Positions 10,095-23,500 of a stretch of 64,000 nt of DNA are shown here, piece after piece (position 1 is the stretch's first letter; each line of letters starts with the position of its first letter). The stretch is from Onchocerca volvulus (taxonomy: Eukaryota; Nematoda; Chromadorea; Rhabditida; Onchocercidae), in assembly GCA_000499405.2 (NCBI GenBank), contig HG738139.1, forward strand, positions 4,245,561-4,309,560, written 5' to 3'. A program made the position numbers and the translations under genes. The notes beneath the pieces are model-generated. The model was not told where the DNA came from, searched no databases, and saw only the letters and a program-made list of their open reading frames with translations.

Positions 10095-11792
10095 TAATAA
10101 TCGTTCTTGCCAAATATATTTGAAATTTCAGTTATTAGTTGATGCTAAAATCTTCATTTTTTTTTTTTTTTTTTAAGAAAGAAATTTGATCTCTCCAAAA
10201 TGGCGAAATGGAAAACTGAGTTCTTTTAAAATATTTTTGTGCCATCAATAAATTTCTTTTTTTATTTTTGAACTTTACTTAACTTTTTTGATTTGCTAAT
10301 TTTGTGATTTATTTCATCTTCATATACTCTATTGCTAGATTACTGATCATTCTTTGGACTTTCGCTGTATATGCAATCGCATCTACTACTGCTCTAATAA
10401 GTTGGGTTGTGTCAGCGATAACACTGTATTCTCAAGTTTTGTTCTTTCGTCTTTCATAAAATACATTTCCGATTTATTCACTTTCAGCCTTTCTTACTTT
10501 CCATAAATTTTTTCTTTGTGCATTATCAATATGGATCTGATTTCCATGTCAAATAAAACTATATATTTGGTATTTTGAGACATCGGGATCGATATACATT
10601 ACACTTTCATCATTTGAAATAAATGCACAATAAATTTATATGTGTAGGAAAAAAAGAAGGTCCTTGAAAAAGGAATCCTGGAGTTTATTAGGAAAGCTCT
10701 GAATAGAAGCAATGTTGAAACTAAAGATCTGGGAAAATCTTGTGATGTGTTTATGGTCTAATGTTCTAAAATTTGATCCCTTCTATTCTTCATTCGAGAT
10801 TTTTCGTTCATGATGGATTTCTCTCTTAATAATTTGGCTAATTTTTGTAACAGATTGTATCAACGAAAATGAGGAGTAAGGAAGATATATTTCAATTTTC
10901 CCTCTTTCATTTTTTATAAAACAGTAACATTCAATTCTCTCTTTTTGTCGAATAAAAACTTCAATTTTAGGTTGAAATCAATTTCGAATCATAAATCGAG
11001 CCAATTATTAGATCATGCAAGCTATTCAAATCGGAAAAAAAAAAAAAAAATTGAAAATGAACAATTCAGAATGATTTATAGAAAATGAAAGAGAATTCTA
11101 TAATAAAAAATATATTACTATCGTAATTGATATATTTATGAGTTATATTTGTTGAATAGTATGATTGAATTCGCTCTTAAAAATTATTTACCCATTAATA
11201 ACAATTATTATTGTCATGTTTTCATAGAAAAAGTATGTTTACTTTCAAATAAGAATAAAAGTAATGTTCATTTACGTACTCAACATAGCACGACATTTTG
11301 CTTCATATCGTGCCAATAATAAGATGAAAAATTTCATTGTCAACAATGTTTCAGGTTGTAATCATTTTCATTAATCAGGTAGACAAGAATAAAAATTAGA
11401 TGTTGGAATAGTCTTTTTTTTTTTTTTTTTTGGTAAAAATATTAACTAAGAGGAGAAAGAGATTTGGCTGTAAATCTTTGGAATATCATTCGAAATTTTT
11501 GGTTCAGTAGAGATTAGGAATAATGTCAACATTGTTAGGAATTATTATGACAATTTTTTTTTTTTTGAAATTTACTAAATTTTTTCATTTTAAATATTTG
11601 GCTTCTTTTTTTTTCTTTCTTTAAAAGCAGCATAAATTTTATGAAACAAGGAAAGTAAATATTGATAAAAGAAAAGATTTTCAACAAACTTGATAGTCCT
11701 AATGATAATTACCATTCGTACAACTAATGTAATTTATCACGGATGATAAAAGAATTATTTTTCGGATGCTATGGTTACGGTATTACTATATA
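10095..11792. other. intergenic with two GC-richer, coding-like islands
   Basis: Islands at 10311-10460 and 10640-10770 stand out from the AT-rich background. The first reads as a hydrophobic plus-strand frame ending at 10460 or as a minus-strand frame (DTTQLIRAVVDAIAYTAKVQ) ending near 10311. The second reads on the plus strand after ATGTGTAG (VLEKGILEFIRKALNR, stop about 10761) but is also open on the minus strand. Neither could be joined into a gene, so they are left unassigned. An AATAAA for aip-1 lies near 10245. Confidence 0.4.
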
Positions 11793-12466
11793 ATGATGGT
11801 ATTATTGATTAAAACAGTATTTGTTAAAAGTTTTGCATCTATGGTATGTCCGGAAAACGAATTTAATAGCCTGTTTTATGAATTAGGATATGGTACCTTG
11901 ACACAAGTGTAAGCAATACTTTCAATTTTTTACATCTTTAACGCTTTCTCATCTACTAAATATGTTAATCGTAATATTTTGAAAAAATTTTTCAGTGTAA
12001 TTATGTAGAAAACGATTTTTTTTTCTTTATTTATTAAATATAAAAAAAAATTTCATATATATGTAGATTTCAAATATTCATATATATTTAGATTTTAAAT
12101 ATTATAAATTTTAAATCTTTTTCTTTTTTTTCTTTTTTTTTTTTGCAAATTCCAAATATTCTATTCCAGATGTCCACCTGATAATTTCTTTTTTTCATAT
12201 GTTTGTTGCGACTATTTTGAATGTTGCATAAGATTCGAATTATGGTTTATGTAAGTTTTTTCATATTATACCTAAATTTAAATTTTAATTAAATAATTAA
12301 TTATATTATTTCTTCACTTTTTCAATTAAAAATTATATTAGTCGTTTTAAAAATTTTAAATTTTTGCAGAATATTGGCTGTTATAATGTTAGTTTCGCTG
12401 TCGTTTTGCTGCTTCTGCTTTTTGTTTGCAGGCATTTTATACGTAAGACGAAAGATGGAAAAGTGA
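11793..12466 (+). CDS. small Cys-rich single-pass membrane protein, WBP1/VOPP1-like
   Basis: Three exons (11793-11908, 12170-12250, 12370-12466) join in phase to give 97 residues. Residues 1-16 form a weak signal peptide (MMVLLIKTVFVKSFAS). Next comes a lumenal part with C19, C40, C51, C52, C57 and C58, where YVCCDYFECCIRFELWF resembles the CC...CCxYYYELWWFW segment of WBP1 and VOPP1. A membrane helix (about 66-90) contains FCCFC as in those proteins, and a short tail VRRKMEK follows. Known relatives continue with a long cytosolic tail carrying PPxY motifs that bind WW domains. Here the protein stops right after the membrane anchor, so that function is absent. Family membership rests on this one motif by eye. 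Confidence 0.7.
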
Positions 12467-14349
12467 TAAGCATTTAAATTAATGAAGAAATACGCCTTAT
12501 TTTATCATTTTTTTAATTATCAATTTATAAATGTGATTTAATCGTAGTAATTTAATCATTTAATTATTTTCTTATCACTCTTTATCGATAAAGTAATGAA
12601 AATAAAATCGAAACAATTTCTATTATATTGGAAAAATGGCTTTTATTAAATTTTTCTTTTCATTTTCCTTTGTTTTTTCTTTTTTTTTTTTTTGTTTCCG
12701 AAATATTTTGCTAAAATTTTTACATGTATAAAATTACTTCAATTACGTTTTGAAAAGCTAAAAATTGATTTAAAAAAAAAAAGAAAAAAGAAAAAAGAAA
12801 GCTTGTCATCATTTATTTTCTTCAATCATTGCAATATTTTTTTTACCTTTTTTTAATCTTACTTTGCTTTCATTTCTCTATTTTTATCACAAATTTATTG
12901 TTTTTTTTTTTGGATTTTTTTCTTCTCGAAAAATTTTTTAATTCATGAGTAATTTATATTGAAAAATATTGATGATACATTTGTAATCCGTAGTTTCAGT
13001 TTATATAATAAATTCATTAATAATCTTCAGTTTTTCACTCTCTCTCTCTTTCTCTCTTTCCCTCCTTTCAATTCTTTTATTTCAACATTTTTAAGAATAA
13101 AAATAAAAAAATACTTTATAAAAAATAAAATTTTTAATTAAAAAAAAATTTTGCATATAAAACAATACCATAAATGAATAATACCATATATATATCCAAT
13201 TTTAATTTTGTTAATTTTTATTTTTCAAATATTTAGTTTTTTTTCCTTTTTTTTTGTTATTTTTGTTTTTTTCAAATATTTACTTGTTAAAAAAATTTTT
13301 TCAGCCATTTCTTTTCGAAGATTTCAAACAAGCTAAAAAAAAAATTTTTTTCCATTTCTCATTAATTGTGATTTTCTACAAGTATTTTTTTTTCTTCGAA
13401 TTATTTCAGTACAATTAATCTTTATAATACAAAGTTATTTCAAATCTAATTAGTTCACACACACACACACATACACACACACACATACACACACACATAC
13501 ACACACATGCACAGACACACACACACATACACACACACAATCATTTCAATCTAACTAGTCTAGCTATCTTATCTAAAAATAAAAATCATTTAAGTTCAAC
13601 TAATCCTCTAACATACAATTTTACTTTTCATTTTAATTTTAGCTAAATCATTCTTCTCACATTTTGCTGCTAGCATTAATGAAAATAAAATAATTTTAGG
13701 ACAAAAATTAAATTCAGTAATTGTTTACTTAATCTATCGAATCGATTATCATTTTTTAGAATTGTATTTACCGATCTTTCAAATAGATTATCATTTCTAG
13801 CTATTATTTTTCTTTTTTCCTACTATCTCTTATCACTTCAATTTTTATCTTTTTAATTAAGAAAAAATTTGATAAATTTTTGTTACAAAATATTTTATTT
13901 TAAATTATTTACCATTTGTCTTCTTTTTTTTTTCGTTTTGACCTCTTTTACCAACTATTTAGTTCAACTTTAATCCATTCTTACTTAAATCTTTTTTTTT
14001 CCAATCATTCCATTCTACCAATTTTTTAGTTATTTGCAAATAATTCAGGTAATACAAATTTTCTTTCATTTTGTACTTTTTGTATTTTAAAACGAAAAGC
14101 AAATTTTTGTTGTTAGAAATTATCGAAATCAATTTCAAATCTATCAAATTATTTCAAATTTCACTCGTGCTATTATCAATTTTTACGCAAACAATTTACA
14201 TACAATTTTTGCGAATTGATCTTTCAGTATGCGTCATTTTCGTCGCATTTAATCATTGTTTGCTTATTTATTTGTTTATTTTGAAAATTTTTTAACAATT
14301 TTTTCCCCTTCATTTGTGAGGAAGCTTTTTTTGGCCAATCGGAAAGAAA
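12467..14349. other. intergenic, low complexity
   Basis: T-runs, short A/T repeats and a CA microsatellite (13455-13540). Open frames at 12959-13141 and 13959-14295 are F/L/I/K-rich products of AT bias. No gene is supported. Confidence 0.6.
13455..13540. repeat. (CA)n microsatellite with TA and GC interruptions
   Basis: A run of CA units is broken by ATAC and ATGCACAG variants. Interruptions suggest an old, fairly stable tract. Confidence 0.9.
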
Positions 14350-15378
14350 ATGCCGAATGATCATTCAGCATTAATTCCTCATAGTTCATTAACTTCATCC
14401 ACTTCATCAACATCCGAAATTGATTATGTGCAAAATATCAAGGCAATGCTTGAAAAGTCATCATATCAGGTTGGTTAGGTTTAATTTAATTAAAAAAAAA
14501 ATTCAATTAAAAATTAGGTTTAACTGAAAATCAGATTTAACTAAAAGTCAGGTTTAATCTGTTTATTTGATAAAATTAATTAATTATCAATTTTTGTATT
14601 AATTAAACCAGTATTACAATGAATACAATTATTAAGCTCGATTAAGCTTAATTTTTCAATAATTTAAAAAGAATCCCTATTTTCTTGTTCATTTCAATGC
14701 TTTGAAAAAAAACGGAAATCTTTTTGAAATTATCAAAAATTTGAACTAGTTAGATTTGATATTTGAGATTTTGAAATGCATTAACTTCTTTATCCATATC
14801 TTTATCTTTAATTTGAATATTTAAAATAAAACAAATAGCGATGATCAAGAAAACTAAAATTTTTATTTTCATAATGTTTTATTCATTTATTTTCAATACT
14901 TATTGGTCAATGAATTTGTTAAATGTAAAAAAATATTTATAAAAAAATGAAGAAATCATTTAAAAAAAAAAAAAAAAAAAGCATTGAGAAGAATTTATAA
15001 ATTGGAAATTCCATTCAATGATCTATTAATTTTCGAATTTTTATCGGTTATCATTATCATATCAGTTAAAATTTATAGATATCACAGGATGGTAATTCAC
15101 AATTACAACGTCTTATCAATAATATCGATAATCCGGAAAAAACCAAACCAATGAAAGCGGTATCATTGGGTGAGCTAAATACGGTCGATCTAAACTTTAT
15201 CATTGTCGCAATCCTGGAAAGGCGAATTGTCTCATGCGAAGAAAAAAATGATTTGTTGAAGAGATCATTAAAAAAAGCATTAAAACGAATTAATGAATTG
15301 GAAAATTCACTTCGAAATATGCAAGAACATAAAGAAAGTGTGAAAATGTCGTCAAATTTAAAATCATCCCCTTCCTAA
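14350..15378 (+). CDS. coiled-coil protein, unrecognised
   Basis: Two exons (14350-14469 and 15079-15378) join at phase 0 (TATCAG|GTTGGT ... TTTATAG|ATATCA) and give 139 residues. The first exon encodes a Ser/Thr-rich head (SSLTSSTSSTSEIDYVQNI). Residues about 65-120 are charged and helical, with NFIIVAILERRIVSCEEKND followed by lysine-rich heptads (LKRSLKKALKRINELENSLR), predicting a coiled coil. The C-terminus is Ser-rich. No enzyme motif, signal peptide or membrane segment is visible. It may act as an adaptor or scaffold, but that is only suggested by the coiled coil. The family is not recognised. Confidence 0.75.
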
Positions 15379-15379
15379 A

Positions 15380-15406
15380 AAAAATAAACTTGAAAAGTTT
15401 ATTTTT
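15380..15406 (+). terminator. 12-bp perfect hairpin just after the stop
   Basis: AAAAATAAACTT, loop GAA, AAGTTTATTTTT begins 2 bases after the stop of the coiled-coil gene. It also supplies an AATAAA. A role in 3' end formation is possible but not established in nematodes. Confidence 0.3.
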
Positions 15407-17128
15407 CAATCTATTACTAGTAAAAGGACAATCATCATTAACACTCCAAATAATTTCGATTTTTCTTTTTTATTTGTAAAATTAAAGATTAAAAAATTGT
15501 CAAATAGAAATGATTTCTTTTGTGCTGTTCGTTTGTTTAATCATTGATTATACTCAATTTTTTTTTTACTCCGAATTTTTCTTTTTTTTTGTGTATCGAA
15601 TTAGTGAATTTTTAAAATTTAGCTAAAGTAAGATTAGATTATTGTTACAAAGTAATTTTTTTTTGCTTCGCTATTCTATGATTTTTTTTAAAATTTTCCT
15701 TTGCAACACATAAATTAATAATGTGAAATATTTATGTATTATCGTTTCATACAAATAATTTTTTGAAATTTCATGAAATCCTTTTGTATTTAATCAAAAT
15801 ATTTCTGTTTTTTTTTTTAATCTTTATATCGGATTCTTTTTCCCTTTCTTATGGTGATGAATAAATGTCATTTTAATAATCAAAAAATAAATAAATTAAT
15901 TAAACGAATATGTTTTTAATTTTATAAAATAATAATCAAGAGATGAGGCTATAATAGATGATAAGGCTATTTTAATTAAAAATTGAATATATTCCGATAT
16001 TAACAATTTTTGTATTAATTCGAATTAATTACATAATTTAAGCCTAATTCATATTTTTTTTTTTTTTCTCTCTCATAGCTTATCTATCAGATATATTCAT
16101 TTATGTTCATGTAAAATTTTTTCAAATAATTATTCACATATATTGGCTGATATTTGAGAGAAATAAATTTCATTAAATTTTGGAATTGTGTCCTAACGCT
16201 ATTATTAATAATGATATTATTATTATTCGTATCATTTGATTGATCAAACTTTGATAATGTAAAATTATCAAAATAACTGATCGATTATCATAAGTATGTT
16301 GTACACACCTATGATTAAACATTTATTCCGATAATATATATTACGCAAATTCCAATCATAATAAACTTAAATTAACAGTTTTAAAAAGAATAAATTAAGT
16401 TTTGATATAAATTAACTTTTTTTTTTTTTTTTTTTAAAGTCATGGATTAAAAAGAATTGCAAAAGAAAAAAATCAGCGTATTCCTTCCTTTTTTTTTTAT
16501 CTATAAAACTTTTAAATTAATTAATACATTTAAAATTTTTTCTCCGCATATCACAATTCGAAATTATTTTCAATCAAAATTGTTACTAAGGTGATAAATA
16601 ATTGATTATTTCAATGATAATTATAATAAATTTTTGTTAACATTTAATTTTTAATTTTCAATTTTTAGTTATGAAAATATTTTGTTTCCAATTCTTTTGT
16701 ATTTTCAACAAGTAATTGAAAAAAAATGAACAATTATAAATTAAAAATTTTTAATTTCCAACTTTTAATTATTATTATCTTGTTTCTAATTTTTTCCTAT
16801 TTTCAACAACTAGCTGAAAAAATGATTAATTATTAATTAGAAAATTTTTAATTTCCAACTTTTAATTATAATTATTTTATTTCTAATTCTTTCTTATGTT
16901 CAACATTAATTGAAAATTTTTAATTTTCAACATTTAATTATGATTATTTTGTTTATAATCTTTTCTTATTGTATTTAAAATACTATTAGTGTATTTAAAA
17001 ATTGTTTCGCTTTTTTTTCTTGTTGAAATATTTTAGCAATGCTAATTAATTGCTTCTGGAAAGCATTATTGATAATTTTGATTGCTTTAAACTAAAATTA
17101 ACTTTTCAGCTTACTTTTGCTAGAAGGA
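15407..17128. other. intergenic, AT-rich, with a tandem repeat
   Basis: No gene is supported. The main structure is the diverged tandem repeat at 16646-16985. Confidence 0.6.
16646..16985. repeat. diverged tandem repeat, about four units
   Basis: Units begin near 16646, 16741, 16839 and 16909 with the consensus AATTTTTAATTTCCAACTTT then AATTATNATTATTTTGTTTCTAATTC and TTTTCAACA. Unit length is about 95-98 bp, with the last ones shortened. Confidence 0.7.
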
Positions 17129-17985
17129 ATGTCGACGTTGAACGAAATTCTTTATTCTCGATTTAAAAGTTTAACTAGTGAATTGATGAGGAAAGGAACT
17201 GAAAAGGAAAACAGGTGTTGAAACAGTTGTTTTCTCATTTCAAACCATGCTAAAATGATTATCTTCTACTGATTTCTCCCACGGAATATTGGAAATTTTT
17301 GAAGTTTTTGCTTATTTTATGCGATAAATTATTGAAATTTGTTCTTGTCGATCAATTATGAAATTCATGTCAATATTTAATGAATTCTTGATCAATTATC
17401 TTTGAATTTTTATCTAACGATCGATTTTTCGGAGATTTCGGGAAGCATTCAAAAAATTTGCAACCTTTCTAAATTTTTAAATTTTTTAAACTACAAAAAA
17501 AAAAAAAAGTAAAAATGTTAAATTTTTATATTTATCCCAAACACAAAACACATCAACAGAATAGGATGATTTCTATTGATAAATAACAACTGCTGCATGT
17601 TAACAAAAAATTATGAATTCTGCAATTGATTATTGCTATCTCTATTGAAATATGAATGATAATGGTTATATTAGAGAAGATAGAAGTTTTTTATCGATAA
17701 AATATTATTAAGAATATTAAAAAATTTAATGATAAATTCGTATTATTTAATTTTTCCAATAGCATATTACAATTACACAATGTGTGCGTAAATATCTTTA
17801 ATAAAATCATTTCATAGAATAGCTAAAGATAAAACTTGAATATAATAATCATTTTTTAATTTACTTCATTTTGTTTTTAAAAAAAAATAAAATAAATAAA
17901 TCCTATTCTTGGATATCTTTTTTTGCTCAGAACGAAATGCATTCTTATCAGTTGCAAATTACATGGAAATGAATTGATAAATTAG
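17129..17985 (+). CDS. candidate small two-exon gene, unrecognised
   Basis: The first exon, 17129-17214, follows a good acceptor (ACTTTTCAG, ending 17109) that has no upstream partner exon and so looks like a trans-splice site. It encodes MSTLNEILYSRFKSLTSELM and then a charged end, with donor AACAG|GTGTTG. The best partner exon is 17931-17985, after TTTTTTTGCTCAG, which completes the arginine codon and reads RTKCILISCKLHGNELIN to a TAG. The product is about 46 residues. The first exon is more convincing than the second; further exons may have been missed. Function unknown. Confidence 0.4.
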
Positions 17986-20565
17986 TATCTATAAAGTAAT
18001 AATAAAGAAGTGTTAATAAATCGAATAGTGAAATTCTGAAAATCGATGGATTAAAAAGATGATGTTATTTGCCTTATTTTTATATAATGTATGAAATAAT
18101 TTGGAAAATTGTGGAATAAATTTGTGTTGAATAAAAAATAAATTTATGAATAGAATAATTTTTTAAAGCACTGAATAGGACAGCGATGAACAAGTTGACA
18201 AATTCTTTTAATGGATGAAAATATATGAGTTAATTACCATAATTCTTATCATGTTTGAAATGTAAATTAAAACATTTGCGCATTATCTCATTTCATGTCG
18301 AATCATAACAAATAAAATATTATTTACAATATAAATTTTATTTTAGAAAAATATAAAACAATCATTAAAAGATGAAAGAAAAAAAAAAATGAAAAAACAT
18401 AACTGAGGAACAAAAAAGCGGCAATCAAAATTTGTATCATTTTGTCGTTTACGAAAGCATTATAAGGAAATAAAAATACGCATAAATGTTATAAATTTAA
18501 TCGATACATTTGTTAAAAAAAAAAAAAAAAAAGAAAAAAAAATGCGGAAGAAGAGAAGAAAGATGATGATCCAGATAAATTAGGAAGCAAAAAAGGTCAA
18601 TGAGAAGTGGAATTATTAATATTGTTGCTAAAACAAAATGAAACATTAGTTGTTAAAATGGTATGTTTATTTTCATTTTCAATTCAATATATCATTTTTA
18701 AAAGGGAAAATGATTCGGAAATTATAGTTACTGAAAAAAATTCAAAAAAAAAAAAAAACTGTAAATGAATAATGCTATCAAAGGACATAGAAAAAAAAAA
18801 TTGTTAATAAAGTTGCTATTCATCGAAAAAAAAGGACATTTTCTACGATGCAAAATTTTTGACAATTTTTTTATTGCTTATTTTTACATACATTAGATTT
18901 ACACAATTTTATAAAATTTCGTAAAGGAAAATTTAATTTCATATAACGCAATATGTCAGGGCAATTATTATTATATGCATTATCTTTCTTACATCAGCAA
19001 GTTGCATTATATTATTGTTTCCTTTTTTTCAAATTTTATCAAATTGATAGCAAATTAGAAAAATGGTTTTTTTCCCTGACATTTCTTCACAATAAAAAAA
19101 GGAAAAAATTAGAAAGAACCGAATAGAATTATAATGTACACAATTTATTGAAAATATTCATTTGAAAAAAAAAAAAAACTATATGTTGGTATAGAAAAAA
19201 AGTAAAAAATTGTAACAAACAACAGAAAAACAATTCATACTGTAAAAAAAAAAGGAATAATCAATAAAAAAGAAGTAATATTTACAAGAATTGAAAAAGC
19301 GCAAATTATTATCTTTTTTTCGAGCATTCACTTCGATCGCCATGCTGAAAGCTTTTGTGCAATAATTTTTCAAATAAATGAAAGAAATTTTTGGCATTCA
19401 TTCTTAATGTACAATCAATCAATTTTACTATGGTCAAAATGTGATCTAAGAGAAAGAAAGATGGGAAAGGAAAGACGAAAAAAAAGAGTTATTGAACAGT
19501 GTTAAATGAGCTAAATAAACTTCAGCTTCTTAAAAAGATCACAACGATTGAAAATCTAAATCTAAATATTGGATGAATGTAAATAAAAACATCTACAGTC
19601 ATGATAAGAAAAATAAACATACGGAGCTTATTATCCTATAAAAAAAAAAAAAAAAACAAAACATTTGGCCAATCATTTCAATGGCCAAATTCAGGTGATT
19701 TAAACAAAGTGAATGTCCCAAATCATCATAAAAATAAAAAAAATGAAAGAATCCTAAAATGAAAGGAAAAAGTCTGAAGAATGGTAACATGACATATAAA
19801 AGCATCAAATTTAAAATTAAAAAAAAAAAAAAAAACATTTCAATTTAACAAAAAAAAGAACAAATTTCCATATAATACATAATTCTATTGATTTCAAATT
19901 TATTTAACAAAAATCCTTTTTTTCAATCCACCCTTTCTCTTAAAATAACATTTTTAACTGCATGAGAAATCAACCAATAAAGGTGGATAAATTCATGGTA
20001 ATATTAACCATTATCATTATTACTATTATAATGATAATAATAACAATAATAATAAAAATAAAATGATCCTGTTAGAAAGAAAATATATGAATGATAACTA
20101 TTGAAATTGTATTCAAATAATTGATTGCATTAATTAATTATTACATTATTTGCAGAAATTTCTTTTTTTTAAGAGAGAGAAAGATAGAATGAAAAAGCAA
20201 TGAATACATTGAATAATCAAATAAACACTGATAATTAATGGGTGGAAAAAAAATTTTTTGTTGTGAACTTTTCTGCTAAAATTAGTAGAACAATAAAGAA
20301 AAAAGAAAGGAAATGTTTTAAAAAAGTTGAAATAAAGCAAATCTGAGAAATAATACAGCAAACAAATTATACAACATGGTAATTGTTATTATTAACAATA
20401 TTTCATCGACGAAAAGATCGAAATAAAGCAAATTTCGGAAGATGACGGTGTAGCAATTAATAATCAGTCATATAATTACATTAACTTCCATCATCAATTA
20501 ATATTTAATTCATCTTCGTCGAAATATTGAAATAACCCTAATAAGAAAGCAAGAATTATTAATAG
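17986..20565. other. intergenic between convergent genes, A-runs
   Basis: Purine- and A-rich DNA with many A-runs. A purine-rich frame at 18541-18600 (EEEKKDDDPDKLGSKKGQ) lacks splice support. Near 19660-19690 a 9-bp inverted repeat ATTTGGCCA / TGGCCAAAT occurs. The minus-strand frames here are F/L-rich shadows. No gene is supported. Confidence 0.5.
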
Positions 20566-23500
20566 TCATAAAATCGTACAACAACGACATATGGCTCTTC
20601 GGGTCGGTTGCATTGACGTAGGTGGCGTTGAGGGTGCAAAATATGCGTGAACTTCCACTTCTGGTTTGAAATTCTGCAAAAAAAAAAAGAAAAAAAGAAG
20701 TTAATTAATTAAATAAATAATATATATAAATATGTTTCATTATTGAAAAGTTAAAAAATATTATAAATTACTTTCATTCACAATAAAAACAAGAATAAAC
20801 TCTGATTTGTAATTGAAAACGCATTTAAAAAGTAGTAAATTTAATTGATAAAAAAATTTGAAGAAAGAAGAAAGGAATGAATTATTGAATTATTGATTCA
20901 AAAACTGACAAAGAGAAATATTAATGAAAGAATTTTGAATATTTCAATAAAAAAGATTATTGATTTTTAACTTTAAAATGATAAAATCAAACAGGTCTAG
21001 AAATCAATAGTAATTAATTTTTGGAAGATTTCATAATTGTTTTAATTGCAAAAAATACCTTAAAGCGTTTAATAGCATCTTTGGTAATATTTTGGCAATC
21101 GTATAGATCAACTCGTTGTAAGGTACGCACTTGTCTCATATAATCTAGACTAATATCCGTGATTTGAGGACAATTATCCAATTCTAACACTTGGACTCGA
21201 TCTTTTAAGTGATAATTCAAACAAAGCTGCCGTAAACCCGCATCGGTGATAAGTTCACAATGTGAAAGACTCTGCAAAATACATGCCATGCAAATTATGA
21301 GAATTTAAAAAAGAAAAAATTATATTAATAGCAAGAAAGAAAAGATATAATAATTTAATTGATAAAGAATGTAATTAGCATACTGCATCATATTCTTATT
21401 ATTATTAAAATTACCATCATTAATCTTAAGCAACCTTCTATTTTTCTTAAAAAATAATTGCTTTCACTCTTTTTTAAATACTTATCATTACCAGACTACC
21501 AAAGAAAGATTTAAAATATTTCAAGTGTAATATTTTATTAGAAAGTTGAATTTCGAAGCCAAATTTTATAATGAATATAAAAATTCGCAATATTCTTCAG
21601 ATAGTGAAAATATACACCCGAAATGATATAGATTATAGCATTACTACTAATGTTATCATTTTTAGAGCATTTCAAGTAAAAGCATATTCTTACCAAATTA
21701 AGAAGATATGGGCATCCTTTACTCAAATTATCCAGTGTAACATCAGTTAACAACGAGCAATCTTCCAAGTCCATTCTTTCCAATTCGTGGCAATTTTTGG
21801 CCAGAACACCGAAACCATGATCTGTCAATAGTGAACATCCAGCTAGTTCGAGATCCCTAAAACATATCATTTCGCAAACAATTGCAAAAAAAAAAAAAAG
21901 ACCAAAAATTTGTTCAGAAAAAGTAAATTTTTATAGTTCGAAAAATCAAATAATTATACCATCAGGAATTCAATGGAATCTGATATGAACTTATAGAAAC
22001 AAGAACTTGACTATATTAAATCTTTGTTTCTTATATGTAAATTAAAAATCAAAAAAGTTTAAAAGTTGAAATTTATAAATTTAAAACCAATGAAAATGAT
22101 CAAATATTTGCAAAACGACAATAATAGAAACATAATTTCTTCAAATAAAAAGAATATATTATTTCTTTCGTGAAAGCCTAAGCCAGCATAACTTACTTTA
22201 ACCTTCGACATCCATTAGCGAGAGAGATAAGAGCTCTGTCGGTAATTTGCGTACAGGAAGATAAGCACAAATATTCCAATTGTGAGCAACCAGCTGCGAG
22301 ATCAGCTATCGTATCATCATTGATAAAACATCCAAGTAAATTGACTGTTCGTAGCTCATAGCAAAAATCGCGCATTCCCGCAAAAACATTTTCTGCCACC
22401 TGAAAATTCAGAATTTAAAATTTTCTTTTTTTTTTTTAAGGTAATAGCAGTATAGGCTGCTATTATTTTATTTTATTTTTTTTTTTTTAACCATTGGTTG
22501 CTTTTTTTGTAATTTTTCAACCATCCAAAATTTTGCTAATTTTCAGGTTTGAAGTTGAGTTAGGAAATTCAATGAATATCGTAAGTTCAAATTCTTTTCC
22601 CTTCTTTCATTCAAATATTAAATTCGCATATTTTCATTATTAAAGAATTCATTAACAACTAATTGCTCTTACCAATTATGATGGTCACTGCGGTCATTCT
22701 TTCGACACTCATATTTTATTCTATTTTGCATGTGAAAATAAGTCATTGAATCAAAAATATATTCATATTTACTTCGGACAAATCAATTAAACATTTATCA
22801 ATATTCAATTCAGACATTCAATACTAATTTAAACTAATCTAAATTTTTTTTAATCCCATTTCTTTTATACACTTTTACAGCTCACTTTCTTATCTATACG
22901 GAATTTTCATTCTTGATTTCAAATATCATAAAAAGCTAAACGAAAAAAAAAGATAAGTTTTCAATATTTGATTGCTTTTTGGATAATAATTAAATTTACT
23001 TTGAAAAGCACCAAAGAAAAAATTCATTTCTTAATAATAAGCCACATAATTTTTTAAAATTTCGAAAAAGAACTTCCATAAATTGAATTACTTACTCCAT
23101 CACACCCACGACAGATAAGTGTATTCAACTTTGGACAACCTTGTAATACTGTCTGTATTCCTCGACTTTGTATATTTTCACACCAGCTGATATTTAAATA
23201 TTCCAGATTTTTACATCCTTCACTGTAAAATAGTAATAGCAATAGCAAAAAATATTATACATAATAATTAGCTATGAACTGCTTGTGTTTTCCTAATCAT
23301 TTAAATCATTTTGTTTAAATTAAACTTAAAAATTTTTTGCTTAAAAAAATTTTTATTCTAATTACAAAATTTTTTAAATTTAGTATCGTTTAATTGAAAT
23401 GATTTGTAATTTTACTTATTATATAACAAACGAATTCTTTTTTTGAATTTAATTTTTTTTCTTTTGTTTGGAATTTAATATTATCTACAGTTAATATACC

